Assembly: GCA_007694055.1 (NCBI GenBank)
Contig: RECK01000174.1
Location: 1-40,231, forward strand
Length of the DNA: 40,231 bases
Direction: 5' to 3'
Source: Wenzhouxiangella sp.
GTDB lineage: Bacteria > Pseudomonadota > Gammaproteobacteria > Xanthomonadales > Wenzhouxiangellaceae
The notes under the pieces are model-generated. The model worked only from the letters and a program-made list of their open reading frames with translations. It searched no databases and was not told the DNA's origin. Below are positions 8,423 to 17,491 of this stretch, piece after piece (position 1 is the first letter of the stretch; each line of letters begins with the position of its first letter). The position numbers were made by a program, and so were the translations under genes.

Positions 8423-9523
8423 ATGGCGCGGACAGTCGCCGCATTCAAGGTGGACCACTTCCAGTTCCTCGGTCAGGACGGCAAGCTGCTGGATGAGCAG
8501 CACGTGCCGGCCGTGGCCAGAGATTTCGATCGGCTGACCGATCTTTACCGGCTCATGACGCTGACCCGGTCCTTCGACAAGAAGGCCGTAGCACTTCAGC
8601 GCACAGGCAAGCTGGGCACGTATGCCTCCAGTCTCGGTCACGAGGCGGCCCATGTTTCGATCGGGGCAGCGATGCGCGAAGAGGACTGCCTGGCACCCAT
8701 GTACCGCGAATACGGCGCCCAGTTCTATCGCGGCGTCAAGATGTCGGAAGTACTGCTGTACTGGGGCGGCGACGAGCGCGGCAACGATTTCTCCAGCCCG
8801 CGACACGATTTCGCCTGGTGCGTTCCCATCGCCACCCAGTGCCTGCATGCCGCTGGTGCCGCGATGGCCTACAAGCTCAAAAACGAAGCCCGAGTCGCGG
8901 TATCCATCGTCGGTGACGGCGGTTCTTCCAAGGGCGATTTCCTCGAGGCGATCAACGCCGCCAGCGCCTGGAAACTGCCCCTGGTTCTGGTGATTGTCAA
9001 TAATCAGTGGGCCATCTCTGTTCCGCGCTCGAAGCAGAATACGGCCTCCACGCTGGCCCAGAAAGGCATAGCCGGCGGCCTGCCTAGTATCCAGGTTGAT
9101 GGCAATGACCTGATCGCCTGCCTCTGGGCGATGGAAAAGGCGGTTTCAGCCGCCCGCGCCGGCAAGGGTGCGTTCGTGATCGAAATGCTCACCTACCGCC
9201 TCAGCGATCACACCACCGCGGATGATGCGCGTCGGTACCGGCCGCAAGAGGAAGTCGACGAGGCCTGGGAAAAGGAACCGCTCAAGCGCCTGCGCGCCTA
9301 CCTGATGGACCAGGGCGCATGGGACGAGCAGCGCGAGCAGGAACTGCTGGCCGAATGCAGCCAGTTCGTTCAGCAGGCGGCCGATGAATACATCGACATC
9401 GTTCAGAACGATGCCCAGCCAGTCACCGCCATTTTCGACTACATGTACGAGGAGTTGCCGCACGACCTGGTCGAGCAGCGTGCCTACGCCGAGAAGTTCC
9501 CGGAAGACGGAGGCCACCACTGA
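8423..9523 (+). CDS. pdhA: Pyruvate dehydrogenase E1 component alpha subunit
   Basis: ThDP-binding GDGGSSKGDFLEAINAASAWKLPLVLVIVNNQWAIS; E1-alpha architecture. Confidence 0.92.
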   Translation: MARTVAAFKVDHFQFLGQDGKLLDEQHVPAVARDFDRLTDLYRLMTLTRSFDKKAVALQRTGKLGTYASSLGHEAAHVSIGAAMREEDCLAPMYREYGAQFYRGVKMSEVLLYWGGDERGNDFSSPRHDFAWCVPIATQCLHAAGAAMAYKLKNEARVAVSIVGDGGSSKGDFLEAINAASAWKLPLVLVIVNNQWAISVPRSKQNTASTLAQKGIAGGLPSIQVDGNDLIACLWAMEKAVSAARAGKGAFVIEMLTYRLSDHTTADDARRYRPQEEVDEAWEKEPLKRLRAYLMDQGAWDEQREQELLAECSQFVQQAADEYIDIVQNDAQPVTAIFDYMYEELPHDLVEQRAYAEKFPEDGGHH

Positions 9524-10503
9524 TGGCGAAGATTACCCTGATCGAAGGCGTGACCCTGGCCCTGGCCCGGGCCCTGGAGGAAGACTCCCGCGTGGTGGTC
9601 CTGGGCGAGGACGTTGGCGTCAATGGCGGCGTTTTTCGCGCTACCGCAGGACTGCAGCAGCGCTTCGGTGATGAGCGGGTTATCGACACTCCGCTGGCCG
9701 AGGTCATGATCGCCGGCATGAGTGTCGGCATGGCGACACAAGGCCTGAAGCCGGTTGCCGAGGCCCAGTTTTGCGGTTTCACCATGCCGATGATCGACCA
9801 CCTGATGTGCCACGCTGGCCGTATGCGCAACCGCACACGCGGCCGTCTGAGCTGCCCCATGGTTCTGCGCTTTCCCACCGGTGGTGGCATCCATGCCCCG
9901 GAGCACCATTCGGAAAGCCCGGAGGCGCTGTTTGCCCACATGCCCGGAATTCGCGTGGTCATGCCCTCCTCGCCGTCGCGGGCCTACGGCCTGTTGCTGG
10001 CGGCCATTCGCGACCCCGACCCGGTCATTTACATGGAGCCCAAGCGAATCTATCGCTGGCAGCGCGAAGAAGTGGAAGACGATGGTGAAGAACTGCCGCT
10101 GGACGTCTGCTTTACCCTGCGCGACGGCACGGACGTCACCCTGGTCACCTGGGGCGCCATGGTCAAGGAAACCCTGCAGGCGGCTGACCAGCTGGAGCAG
10201 AAGGGCATCAGCGCCGAGGTCATCGACGTGGCCACGCTCAGTCCGATTGACATGGATACGATCATCGAATCGGTCGAGCGCACCGGGCGCTGCGTGATCA
10301 TCCAGGAAGCGCCGAAACACTGCGGCGTGGCCAGCGAGATTGCTGCCAATCTGGCCGATACCGGCATCTGGAACCTGCACGCGCCGGTCAAGCGCGTTTG
10401 TGGGTACGATACCGTGATGCCGCTCTACCGCAATGAAATGAAGTACATGCCCAGCGTGGCTCGCATTCTGCACGCCGTCAACCAGGTACTGGAGGTCTCA
10501 TGA
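9523..10503 (+). CDS. pdhB: Pyruvate dehydrogenase E1 component beta subunit
   Basis: VVVLGEDVGVNGGVFRAT..DTPLAEVMIAGMSVGMA; TGATG overlap with pdhA. Confidence 0.93.
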   Translation: MAKITLIEGVTLALARALEEDSRVVVLGEDVGVNGGVFRATAGLQQRFGDERVIDTPLAEVMIAGMSVGMATQGLKPVAEAQFCGFTMPMIDHLMCHAGRMRNRTRGRLSCPMVLRFPTGGGIHAPEHHSESPEALFAHMPGIRVVMPSSPSRAYGLLLAAIRDPDPVIYMEPKRIYRWQREEVEDDGEELPLDVCFTLRDGTDVTLVTWGAMVKETLQAADQLEQKGISAEVIDVATLSPIDMDTIIESVERTGRCVIIQEAPKHCGVASEIAANLADTGIWNLHAPVKRVCGYDTVMPLYRNEMKYMPSVARILHAVNQVLEVS

Positions 10504-11972
10504 AAGTTTTCAATCTGCCGGATCTCGGTGAAGGATTGCCGGATGCCGAAATCGTCGAATGGCTGGTCAACGAGGGCGACCCGGTCGAGCTCGACCAGCC
10601 CATGGTGTCCATGGAAACGGCCAAGGCCGTGGTTGAGGTTCCCAGCCCCTACGCCGGACGAATCGTCAAGTTTCATGGCCGTGCCGGAGATGTCATCCAG
10701 ACCGGCGCACCGCTGTGCGAATTTGAAGTAGAAGGCGAAGCCGCCACGGACTCACAGGCGCCTGCACCGGCCGAAACAGCAGAGCCCGCTGCCACGGCAT
10801 CGAGCCCTGGCGACCATGACGACTGGTCTGCGGATACCTCAAGCGGCGCCGAGGAGGCAAGTGACGAAGGCGAAACCGCAGCCGAAAGCGCTGAGCCGGA
10901 GACTTTCGTTTCCGAGCCGGCACCGGCTGAAGCGCCGCCCGAACCGGCAGCCCCAGCCGCCGCGCCGGAGCCGACCAGCAGCACTGAGGAGCGCGAAGAT
11001 ACCGGGACTGTCGTTGGCAACGTACAAAGTTCCAATGAAGTGCTCAGTGAGCGCACAAGCAGCGTCGGCGGTGTCAAGGTAACGCCCGCCGTTCGGGCCA
11101 TGGCGCGCAAGCTCAAGGTCGATATCGCCCGGGTCAGACCGTCTGGCGCCGATGGTGTGGTGACCGTCCGTGATGTGCGCGAAGCAGCCGATCGCGGCAC
11201 CGCACCGGTCGAGGCCAGGGTAGCGGCCGCGCCCGAGCAGGTACCGACGGCCAGGCCCGAACAGCCTGCGCGGACTCAGGAAACAGCGCGCCAGGAAAGC
11301 GCCACGGCCGCATCCCCCGCACCTGCCGCCGCCTCCGGCGAGTGGGAGCCCGTGCGAGGCCCGCGCCGCACCATGGTCCGGGTAATGAGCGAAGCGCATC
11401 GACAGGTGGTTCCGACCACGCTGATGGACGATGCCGATATCCACGCCTGGCGGCCCGGTGAAGACATTACCGCCCGGCTGCTGCGCGCTCTCTGGGCCGG
11501 CGCAAAGGCCGAACCCGGTCTGAATGCGTGGTTCGACGGCGAGAAGAGCATGCGCATCGTGCACAAGCAGATGCATGTCGGCATGGCGGTCGATACCGCC
11601 GATGGTCTGTTTGTTGCCGCGTTGCGGAACGTGGACCAGGCCGATCACCAGCAGCTGCGCCATGAAATCAATCGTTTGCGCGAAAACACGGCAAACCGGT
11701 CGATTCCGCCGGAAGATCTCAAGGACTACACCATCGTGCTGTCCAACTTCGGCAAGTTTGCCGGCCGTTACGCCACGCCCGTGGTGACACCGCCCTGCGT
11801 GTCCATCGTGGCCGCCGGCGCGCTGCGTCACGAGGTCGTGCCGGTACTTGGCGGCATCGAGGTTCATCGCGTCATCCCGATTTCCCTGACCTTCGATCAC
11901 CGCGCCTGCACCGGCGGCGAAGCCGCGCGCTTCCTCAAGGCCATGCTAGAGGACCTGGCTCAAGCAGAATGA
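10500..11972 (+). CDS. pdhC: Dihydrolipoamide acetyltransferase (PDH E2)
   Basis: Lipoyl domain (METAKAVVEVPSP), Ala/Pro/Glu linkers, E3-binding domain (TPAVRAMARKLKVDIARVRPSGADGVVTVRDV), catalytic domain with DHR..G; ATGA overlap with pdhB. Confidence 0.92.
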   Translation: MKVFNLPDLGEGLPDAEIVEWLVNEGDPVELDQPMVSMETAKAVVEVPSPYAGRIVKFHGRAGDVIQTGAPLCEFEVEGEAATDSQAPAPAETAEPAATASSPGDHDDWSADTSSGAEEASDEGETAAESAEPETFVSEPAPAEAPPEPAAPAAAPEPTSSTEEREDTGTVVGNVQSSNEVLSERTSSVGGVKVTPAVRAMARKLKVDIARVRPSGADGVVTVRDVREAADRGTAPVEARVAAAPEQVPTARPEQPARTQETARQESATAASPAPAAASGEWEPVRGPRRTMVRVMSEAHRQVVPTTLMDDADIHAWRPGEDITARLLRALWAGAKAEPGLNAWFDGEKSMRIVHKQMHVGMAVDTADGLFVAALRNVDQADHQQLRHEINRLRENTANRSIPPEDLKDYTIVLSNFGKFAGRYATPVVTPPCVSIVAAGALRHEVVPVLGGIEVHRVIPISLTFDHRACTGGEAARFLKAMLEDLAQAE

Positions 11973-12421
11973 GCGCGCCGATTGCACCCAACATGATCAT
12001 CGGTGTGTGCGAGTGGGTGGCCTTGCCGGAACTGGGTATCGACCGGCTGCGCGCACGGGTTGATACTGGGGCGAAGTCCTGCGCCCTGCATGCCAGCGCC
12101 ATCCATCCTTTTGAGCGCGACGGCGTGGACTGGCTGGCCTTTCGCGTGCACCTCGATCATGTGGCTGCGGTAAGCGATGTGGATTGCGAATGCATGCTCA
12201 AGGGCACGCGGGTCGTACGCAGCAGCTCCGGTGAGGCCGAAAAGCGGTATACCATCCGCACCCCGATCATCATCGGCCACTCGCGCTGGCTGGTCGACAT
12301 CACGCTGAGCGATCGGCAGAAAATGCGCTACCGCATGCTGCTCGGTCGCAAGGCCATGGAAAACCATGCCCTGGTCTACCCCGCCAGGACCTTTTTGCAA
12401 GGCAAACCGCGCCTGGCCTAG
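11969..12421 (+). CDS. rimB: RimB-like retropepsin-fold protease ('ATP-dependent zinc protease' family)
   Basis: EWVALPELGIDRLRARVDTGAKSCALHA; ATGA overlap with pdhC; immediately upstream of rimK. Confidence 0.8.
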   Translation: MSAPIAPNMIIGVCEWVALPELGIDRLRARVDTGAKSCALHASAIHPFERDGVDWLAFRVHLDHVAAVSDVDCECMLKGTRVVRSSSGEAEKRYTIRTPIIIGHSRWLVDITLSDRQKMRYRMLLGRKAMENHALVYPARTFLQGKPRLA

Positions 12422-12440
12422 GCGCTTCAGGATTTAACCC

Positions 12441-13346
12441 ATGCGTATCGCCATTCTGTCCCGCAGCCGCAAGATCTATTCGACCAACAGACTGGTTGAG
12501 GCGGCCAAGTCGCGCGGCCACGACGTCGAGGTCGTGGATACGCTGCGCTGCTACATGAACATCGCCTCGCATCGTCCCACCATGCACTTCCGCGGTCAGC
12601 AACTGGATCCGTTTGATGCTGTCATTCCACGCATCGGTGCTTCGATTACCTTCTACGGTACTGCCGTACTGCGACAGTTCGAGATGATGGGCACTTTCCC
12701 GCTCAACGAGTCCGTGGCCGTCACCCGCTCCCGCGACAAGCTGCGTTCGCTGCAGCTGCTGGCGCGGCGGGGCATCGGCCTGCCGGTGACCGGCTTCGCC
12801 CGGGCCCCCGATGACATCGGCGACCTGATCGAAATGGTCGGTGGTGCACCACTGGTGGCCAAACTGCTGGAAGGCACCCAGGGTATCGGGGTTGTGCTTT
12901 GCGAAACCCGCAAGGCCGCCGAGAGCGTCGTCGAGGCCTTCATGGGCCTCAACGTGTCGATCATGGTGCAGGAGTACATCAAGGAGGCCGGTGGCGCCGA
13001 CATTCGCTGTTTTGTCGTTGGCGACAAGGTCGTCGCAGCGATCAAACGCCAGGCCAAGCCCGGCGAGTTCCGCAGCAACCTGCACCGCGGCGGTTCCGCG
13101 GAATTGATCAAGATCACGCCGCAAGAGCGCTCCGTGGCGGTGCGTTCGGCCCGCATCATGGGCCTTAACGTGGCCGGCGTCGACCTGCTGCGTTCCAACC
13201 ATGGCCCGCTGGTCATGGAGGTCAATTCTTCGCCCGGACTGGAGGGGATCGAAAAGGCGACCGGCAAGGACGTAGCCGGCATCATCATCGACTTCCTGGA
13301 AAAAAATGCCAAGAAAGACAAGACCAGGACCCGGGGCACCGGCTGA
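12441..13346 (+). CDS. rimK: Ribosomal protein S6 glutamate ligase (ATP-grasp)
   Basis: [25 protein letters not shown]-grasp [33 protein letters not shown]. Confidence 0.95.
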   Translation: MRIAILSRSRKIYSTNRLVEAAKSRGHDVEVVDTLRCYMNIASHRPTMHFRGQQLDPFDAVIPRIGASITFYGTAVLRQFEMMGTFPLNESVAVTRSRDKLRSLQLLARRGIGLPVTGFARAPDDIGDLIEMVGGAPLVAKLLEGTQGIGVVLCETRKAAESVVEAFMGLNVSIMVQEYIKEAGGADIRCFVVGDKVVAAIKRQAKPGEFRSNLHRGGSAELIKITPQERSVAVRSARIMGLNVAGVDLLRSNHGPLVMEVNSSPGLEGIEKATGKDVAGIIIDFLEKNAKKDKTRTRGTG

Positions 13347-13444
13347 ACGACCGGCCATCGGAGCCTGTTCGCCTCGCCGCCAACCCGGCAAACCCGGCTG
13401 AATCCCGCTGGCTTCGCCGCGACTTGCCGACGTAGAATGCAGCC

Positions 13445-14053
13445 ATGGAACAGCTATCCGACCTGACTGCCCTGTCAGCCATCATGGCCGGTATTACACT
13501 CAGTGCCGCTGCTGGCCTGCGCGTTTTCCTGCCCATCCTCGCCCTGGGGATTTCGGTTCGCATGGGCTGGCTGGAGGTCGGTGAACAATTCGCCTGGCTG
13601 GCCTCTGAGCCGGTTCTGCTTATCGTTGGCATCGCCGCGCTGCTGGAGGCCGGGGCCTACTACGTTCCGCTGGTCGACAACCTGCTCGACATACTCGCCA
13701 CCCCTGCAGCCATTGGTGGCGGCACCGTCATTGTCGCCTCGCTGCTGCCGGAAATGAATGGACTTGCGCAATGGAGCTCGGCCCTGGCGCTGGGTGGCGG
13801 TTCAGCCGGTATCGTTCAAGGCGCCACCGTGGTCACGCGCGGCCTGTCGACCGCATCCAGCGGCGGGCTGGCCAATCCCCTGGTTTCCACCGGGGAGACC
13901 GCCGGCAGCCTGTTCGCCATCCTCATGGCCTTGCTCGTCCCCATCCTCTTCGGCATCCTGGTCATCATTGCCCTGTTCGCCATTCTGGTCTGGCTGGCCC
14001 GCTTTTTCCGCAAGCAGCGGAACCCGCCTGATCCGGATACCCGCCCTGCCTGA
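13445..14053 (+). CDS. DUF4126-like integral membrane protein
   Basis: Hydrophobic ORF; SAAAGLRVFLPILALGI N-terminus and C-terminal TM/basic tail. Confidence 0.65.
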   Translation: MEQLSDLTALSAIMAGITLSAAAGLRVFLPILALGISVRMGWLEVGEQFAWLASEPVLLIVGIAALLEAGAYYVPLVDNLLDILATPAAIGGGTVIVASLLPEMNGLAQWSSALALGGGSAGIVQGATVVTRGLSTASSGGLANPLVSTGETAGSLFAILMALLVPILFGILVIIALFAILVWLARFFRKQRNPPDPDTRPA

Positions 14054-14059
14054 TCGACC

Positions 14060-15310
14060 ATGAGCCCGATCGCACGCGGAAGCCTGCTGTTGGCAATCCT
14101 TGCGCTTGGGCTGGTCGCTCTGGCGCTGCTGGTGCTGCCGGATCAGCCCATGGTCGACGAGCATTTCCACCAGGGTCAGATCCATCTCTTCCTCGACGGC
14201 GAGTTCCGCATGGTGCCCGAAATCACGGTCACCCCTGGCTATCACCTGGTCATTGCCGGCCCGGCGGCCGTGTTCGGAACCCGGGATCTGCTGTACCTGC
14301 GTCTGATCAGTGCAGCCCTGGCCATGCTCACCGTCTTTCTGGCTTGGACGTGGTGGCTTCGCCAAGGCGCCGAAAGCCCCTTGTTGCGAAGCATGCAGAT
14401 CCTCGCCTGCCCGCTCTTGTGGCCTTTTTACGTGTTGCTGTATACCGACCTGCTGGCCCTGGTCGGCTTGCTGGCCGTTTTGTTGCTGGCCGATGCCGGC
14501 CGTTTCAGGATCGCGATGCTGTTTGGCCTGGCCACCCTGTTCGTCCGCCAGACCTCGGTCTTCTGGCTGGGTCTGATCTGGCTGATGGCGATGCACCAGG
14601 CCGGCCTGGGAGCGGCCATGTCGAGGCCTGTCGAGCTGTCCCGGCGCCTGGCCGGCGCGGGCAAGGCAATACGACCTGCATTGGCCCGGACCTGGCCGCT
14701 ACTGGTCCCGCTGCTGGCCTTCGTCCTGTTCGTCGTGGTCAATCGCGGGGTTGCCGTGGGCGACCGCCTGTCCCACCAGGTCGGCGGCGTTTACCCCAGT
14801 CAGATTTTTTTCATGCTGCTGGTATTGTGGCTGGTCTTGCTCCCGCTGCACCTGGCCAACCTGGGAAGAATCGCGGGCCTGTTGCGGTCACGCTTGTGGC
14901 TTGTGCCCGCGCTGGTCCTGCTCGGGGCAGCTTACATGTTCAGCTTCGAGGTCAGCCACCACTACAACCTGGGATTGCCCGAGTTTCACCTGCGCAATCG
15001 TGTGCTGGGCTGGCTCGACGGTGACTGGCGCTGGCGACTGTTCGCATTTCCGCTCATGGCCTGGGCCTTGCTGAGCGTCGCCTTGACGCCGCTGACCAGC
15101 AAAGCTGCACTGTGGCTGTTCCCGGTCACCGTGCTGGCCATGCTGCCGGCCGAACTCATTGAACAACGCTATTACATTCCGCCGCTGGTACTCTGGCTGC
15201 TGCTGAGGCAAGCGCAGTCCCGCGCAGTCGAGTGGACCTTGCTGACCTGGTTTGCCCTGCTCAGCACCCTGATCTTCGCCGCCGTTGCCTCAACCCGGTA
15301 CTTTCTCTGA
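14060..15310 (+). CDS. ALG10/DIE2-like alpha-1,2-glucosyltransferase, polytopic membrane protein
   Basis: MVDEHFHQGQ..ITVTPGYHLV, LFVRQTSVFWL and ELIEQRYYIPPLVLWLL correspond to conserved ALG10 segments. Confidence 0.75.
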   Translation: MSPIARGSLLLAILALGLVALALLVLPDQPMVDEHFHQGQIHLFLDGEFRMVPEITVTPGYHLVIAGPAAVFGTRDLLYLRLISAALAMLTVFLAWTWWLRQGAESPLLRSMQILACPLLWPFYVLLYTDLLALVGLLAVLLLADAGRFRIAMLFGLATLFVRQTSVFWLGLIWLMAMHQAGLGAAMSRPVELSRRLAGAGKAIRPALARTWPLLVPLLAFVLFVVVNRGVAVGDRLSHQVGGVYPSQIFFMLLVLWLVLLPLHLANLGRIAGLLRSRLWLVPALVLLGAAYMFSFEVSHHYNLGLPEFHLRNRVLGWLDGDWRWRLFAFPLMAWALLSVALTPLTSKAALWLFPVTVLAMLPAELIEQRYYIPPLVLWLLLRQAQSRAVEWTLLTWFALLSTLIFAAVASTRYFL

Positions 15311-15360
15311 CCGGCAACAGTCCCTGACGCGATCGTTGTTCTACCCTGCCCGGAAAACCT

Positions 15361-16461
15361 TCAGGCATCCTGCAGGCCCCAGTCATTTGGCACTTCACCG
15401 GCACCGGCGTGGGAACGAATCTCAAGACCCAGGTCATTGCGGGAGTCGGCATGCTCCAGGGCCTGTTCGGCAGTGATCTTGCCGTCCTTGTAGAGCTGGA
15501 ACAGCGACTGATCGAAAGTCTGCATGCCGTGCTGGCTGCCTTCTTTCATCGCGTCTTTCAAGCCGCTGATCTCGGACTTCAGAATAAGGTCGGCGACGAA
15601 TGGTGTGCGAATGAGCAGCTCGACGGCAGGCGCACGCTGATTGTCCAGGCTGGGCACCAGGCGCTGACTGATGATGGACTGAAGGTGCAGCGACAGATCG
15701 ACGAACAACTGCTGGTGAGCCGATTCCGGGAAGAAGTTGATGATCCGGTCCAGAGTCTGGTTCGCGTTGTTGGCGTGCAGGGTCGACAGACACAAATGAC
15801 CGGTTTCGGCATAGGCGATGGCATGCTGCATGGTTTCGCGATCGCGAATTTCCCCGATGAGAATCACGTCCGGCGCTTCGCGCATGGCGTTTTTCAGTGC
15901 TGCCTTGTAACTGTGTGTATCAAGGCCGACTTCTCGCTGATCGACAATGCATTTCTGGTGGCTATGCAGGAATTCGATCGGGTCTTCAATCGTGAGGATA
16001 TGGCCGCTGCGGGTTCTATTGCGATGGTCGATCATCGAGGCCAGCGTGGTCGACTTGCCAGAGCCGGTTGCGCCGACCACCAGTACCAGCCCGCGCGGCG
16101 CCATCACCAGTTCCTTCAGCTTCTGCGGCAGGTTCAGGTCTTCGATCGAGGGAATTTCGGACTTGATGTGGCGAATAACCATGGCCACGGAGCCGCGCTG
16201 GCGAAACACGTTGACCCTGAACCTTCCGATGCGGTCCAGGGCCAGCGCAATATTGAGCTCCATCTCGCGCTCGAACTCTGTACTTTGCTTGTCGGTGAGA
16301 ATGGAGAAGGCGAGCTGGCGGGTTTCCGCGGAACTGAGCCGGTGCTCACCGAGAAAACGCGTCTTGCCGTGGATCTTGATCCCGACCGGGGCACCGGCGC
16401 TGAAGAACAGGTCAGAAGCCTCATGCTTGACCATGGCCTGAAGATATTTATGCAACTCCAT
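15361..16461 (-). CDS. pilU: Type IV pilus twitching ATPase, PilU-like
   Basis: Walker A GATGSGKSTTLASMIDHRN; IEDPIEFLH; GEIRDRETM; TLHANNANQTLDRIINFFP. Confidence 0.88.
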   Translation of the reverse strand: MELHKYLQAMVKHEASDLFFSAGAPVGIKIHGKTRFLGEHRLSSAETRQLAFSILTDKQSTEFEREMELNIALALDRIGRFRVNVFRQRGSVAMVIRHIKSEIPSIEDLNLPQKLKELVMAPRGLVLVVGATGSGKSTTLASMIDHRNRTRSGHILTIEDPIEFLHSHQKCIVDQREVGLDTHSYKAALKNAMREAPDVILIGEIRDRETMQHAIAYAETGHLCLSTLHANNANQTLDRIINFFPESAHQQLFVDLSLHLQSIISQRLVPSLDNQRAPAVELLIRTPFVADLILKSEISGLKDAMKEGSQHGMQTFDQSLFQLYKDGKITAEQALEHADSRNDLGLEIRSHAGAGEVPNDWGLQDA

Positions 16462-16682
16462 TGGACTTACTTCCCACCTGTTTGAGTGACAAGTCTAGCC
16501 TACCCCACTGCCTGCCCCCTTACATTCATATTGGGAGAAAGTCGACCGCGCCTTTGCCGATGACCTGAACCAGGCCGCAAGCACCGGGGTCCAGAACCCG
16601 GCACGCGGCCATCTGTGCGCAGAAAACAGCCGGGGTTGCACGAGAATTTTCGCCTTGATTTGCACGGGCCATTTAGCCGCCT

Positions 16683-16805
16683 GGAGCCGGGAGCGCTTTT
16701 GCTTGTTGCCAGCTGGTGAAAAAGAGATTGGAAGGGTGGAGGAGGCTGAAAAGCGGGGCTTCGGAAGGGTTTTCCTTATCTTCCAACCTCCTCCTACCTG
16801 ACCAG
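16683..16805. repeat. Dispersed repeat family, long copy between pilU and ygfX
   Basis: 16683-16746 matches 40149-40212 at 60/64; 16738-16805 matches reverse complement of 1949-2016 at about 58/68. Confidence 0.85.
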
Positions 16806-17219
16806 TGACGAACGGGCAGTCTGGCGCAAGAAAACGGTCAGGCGTCGAAAGTCGTCGGTTTCCACCTGGCCTCGAAACAGGCCCAGACGGCTTGGGCCGG
16901 AACCTGTGGCCAGGAACCAGGGGCTGAGGAAAGACGAACCCGATGTGAGAATCCGATGCTCTATGCCGGCCCGATTGATCCCTTTCAGGGAATTCGAATG
17001 GATAATCAGCGCGCTCCAGCGAGGCCGGAGCAGCCGATCAACAGCGAACAGACCGTAAACCAAGGTCAGACCACTGGAAATGATCTTCAGACTGAGGGCC
17101 CAGCCACTGAGCCAGATGGATACCCCACCGGCAATCATGACAACAGCGACGAAAACTGCCGCTACCCGCGAGGGCCCAATATTGATTCGATTATCGGCTG
17201 TCGGGACGCAAGTCTTCAC
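16794..17219 (-). CDS. ygfX: YgfX/CptA-like inner-membrane protein (GTG start proposed)
   Basis: Two TM segments then WFLATGSGPSRLGLFRGQVETDDFRRLTVFLRQ; next to sdhE. Track ORF extends to 17354, but that would overlap most of sdhE. Confidence 0.6.
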   Translation of the reverse strand: MKTCVPTADNRINIGPSRVAAVFVAVVMIAGGVSIWLSGWALSLKIISSGLTLVYGLFAVDRLLRPRWSALIIHSNSLKGINRAGIEHRILTSGSSFLSPWFLATGSGPSRLGLFRGQVETDDFRRLTVFLRQTARSSLVR

Positions 17220-17463
17220 CGGCAGCCTGAACCTCACTGACGATACGACCAAGGCTCGCCGGCGGCGCCGTGCGACCGAGCAACCAATCCCACAGCTGAT
17301 CGTCTTCCTGATCGAGCAAGTCGGCAAAATCCTGTTGCAGTTCAGGATCCGCATCTGGCCAGCGTTTTGCCAGCCACGAGCTCAGCAACACATCTAGCTC
17401 GCGCATACCGCGGCGGCAACGCCAGCGCAGGCTGGCAGCCAAACGGGAGTCGTCCTGACTCAT
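17191..17463 (-). CDS. sdhE: FAD assembly factor SdhE
   Basis: 90 aa; RRGMRELDVLL motif; QEDDQLWDWLLGR; downstream of sdhB. Confidence 0.88.
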   Translation of the reverse strand: MSQDDSRLAASLRWRCRRGMRELDVLLSSWLAKRWPDADPELQQDFADLLDQEDDQLWDWLLGRTAPPASLGRIVSEVQAAGEDLRPDSR

Positions 17464-17491
17464 GTCACCATCCGTCTTTGGGCGCGTCTAC

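Noticed and set aside
9484-10473. 329-aa minus-strand ORF
   Set aside because: Antisense to pdhB
10839-11900. 353-aa minus-strand ORF
   Set aside because: Antisense to pdhC
12300-13391. 363-aa minus-strand ORF
   Set aside because: Antisense to rimB-like/rimK
15409-16485. 358-aa plus-strand ORF
   Set aside because: Antisense to pilU
16562-16575. GACCTGAACCAGG resembles the element end motif
   Set aside because: One-nt insertion and no adjacent interior homology; could be coincidence
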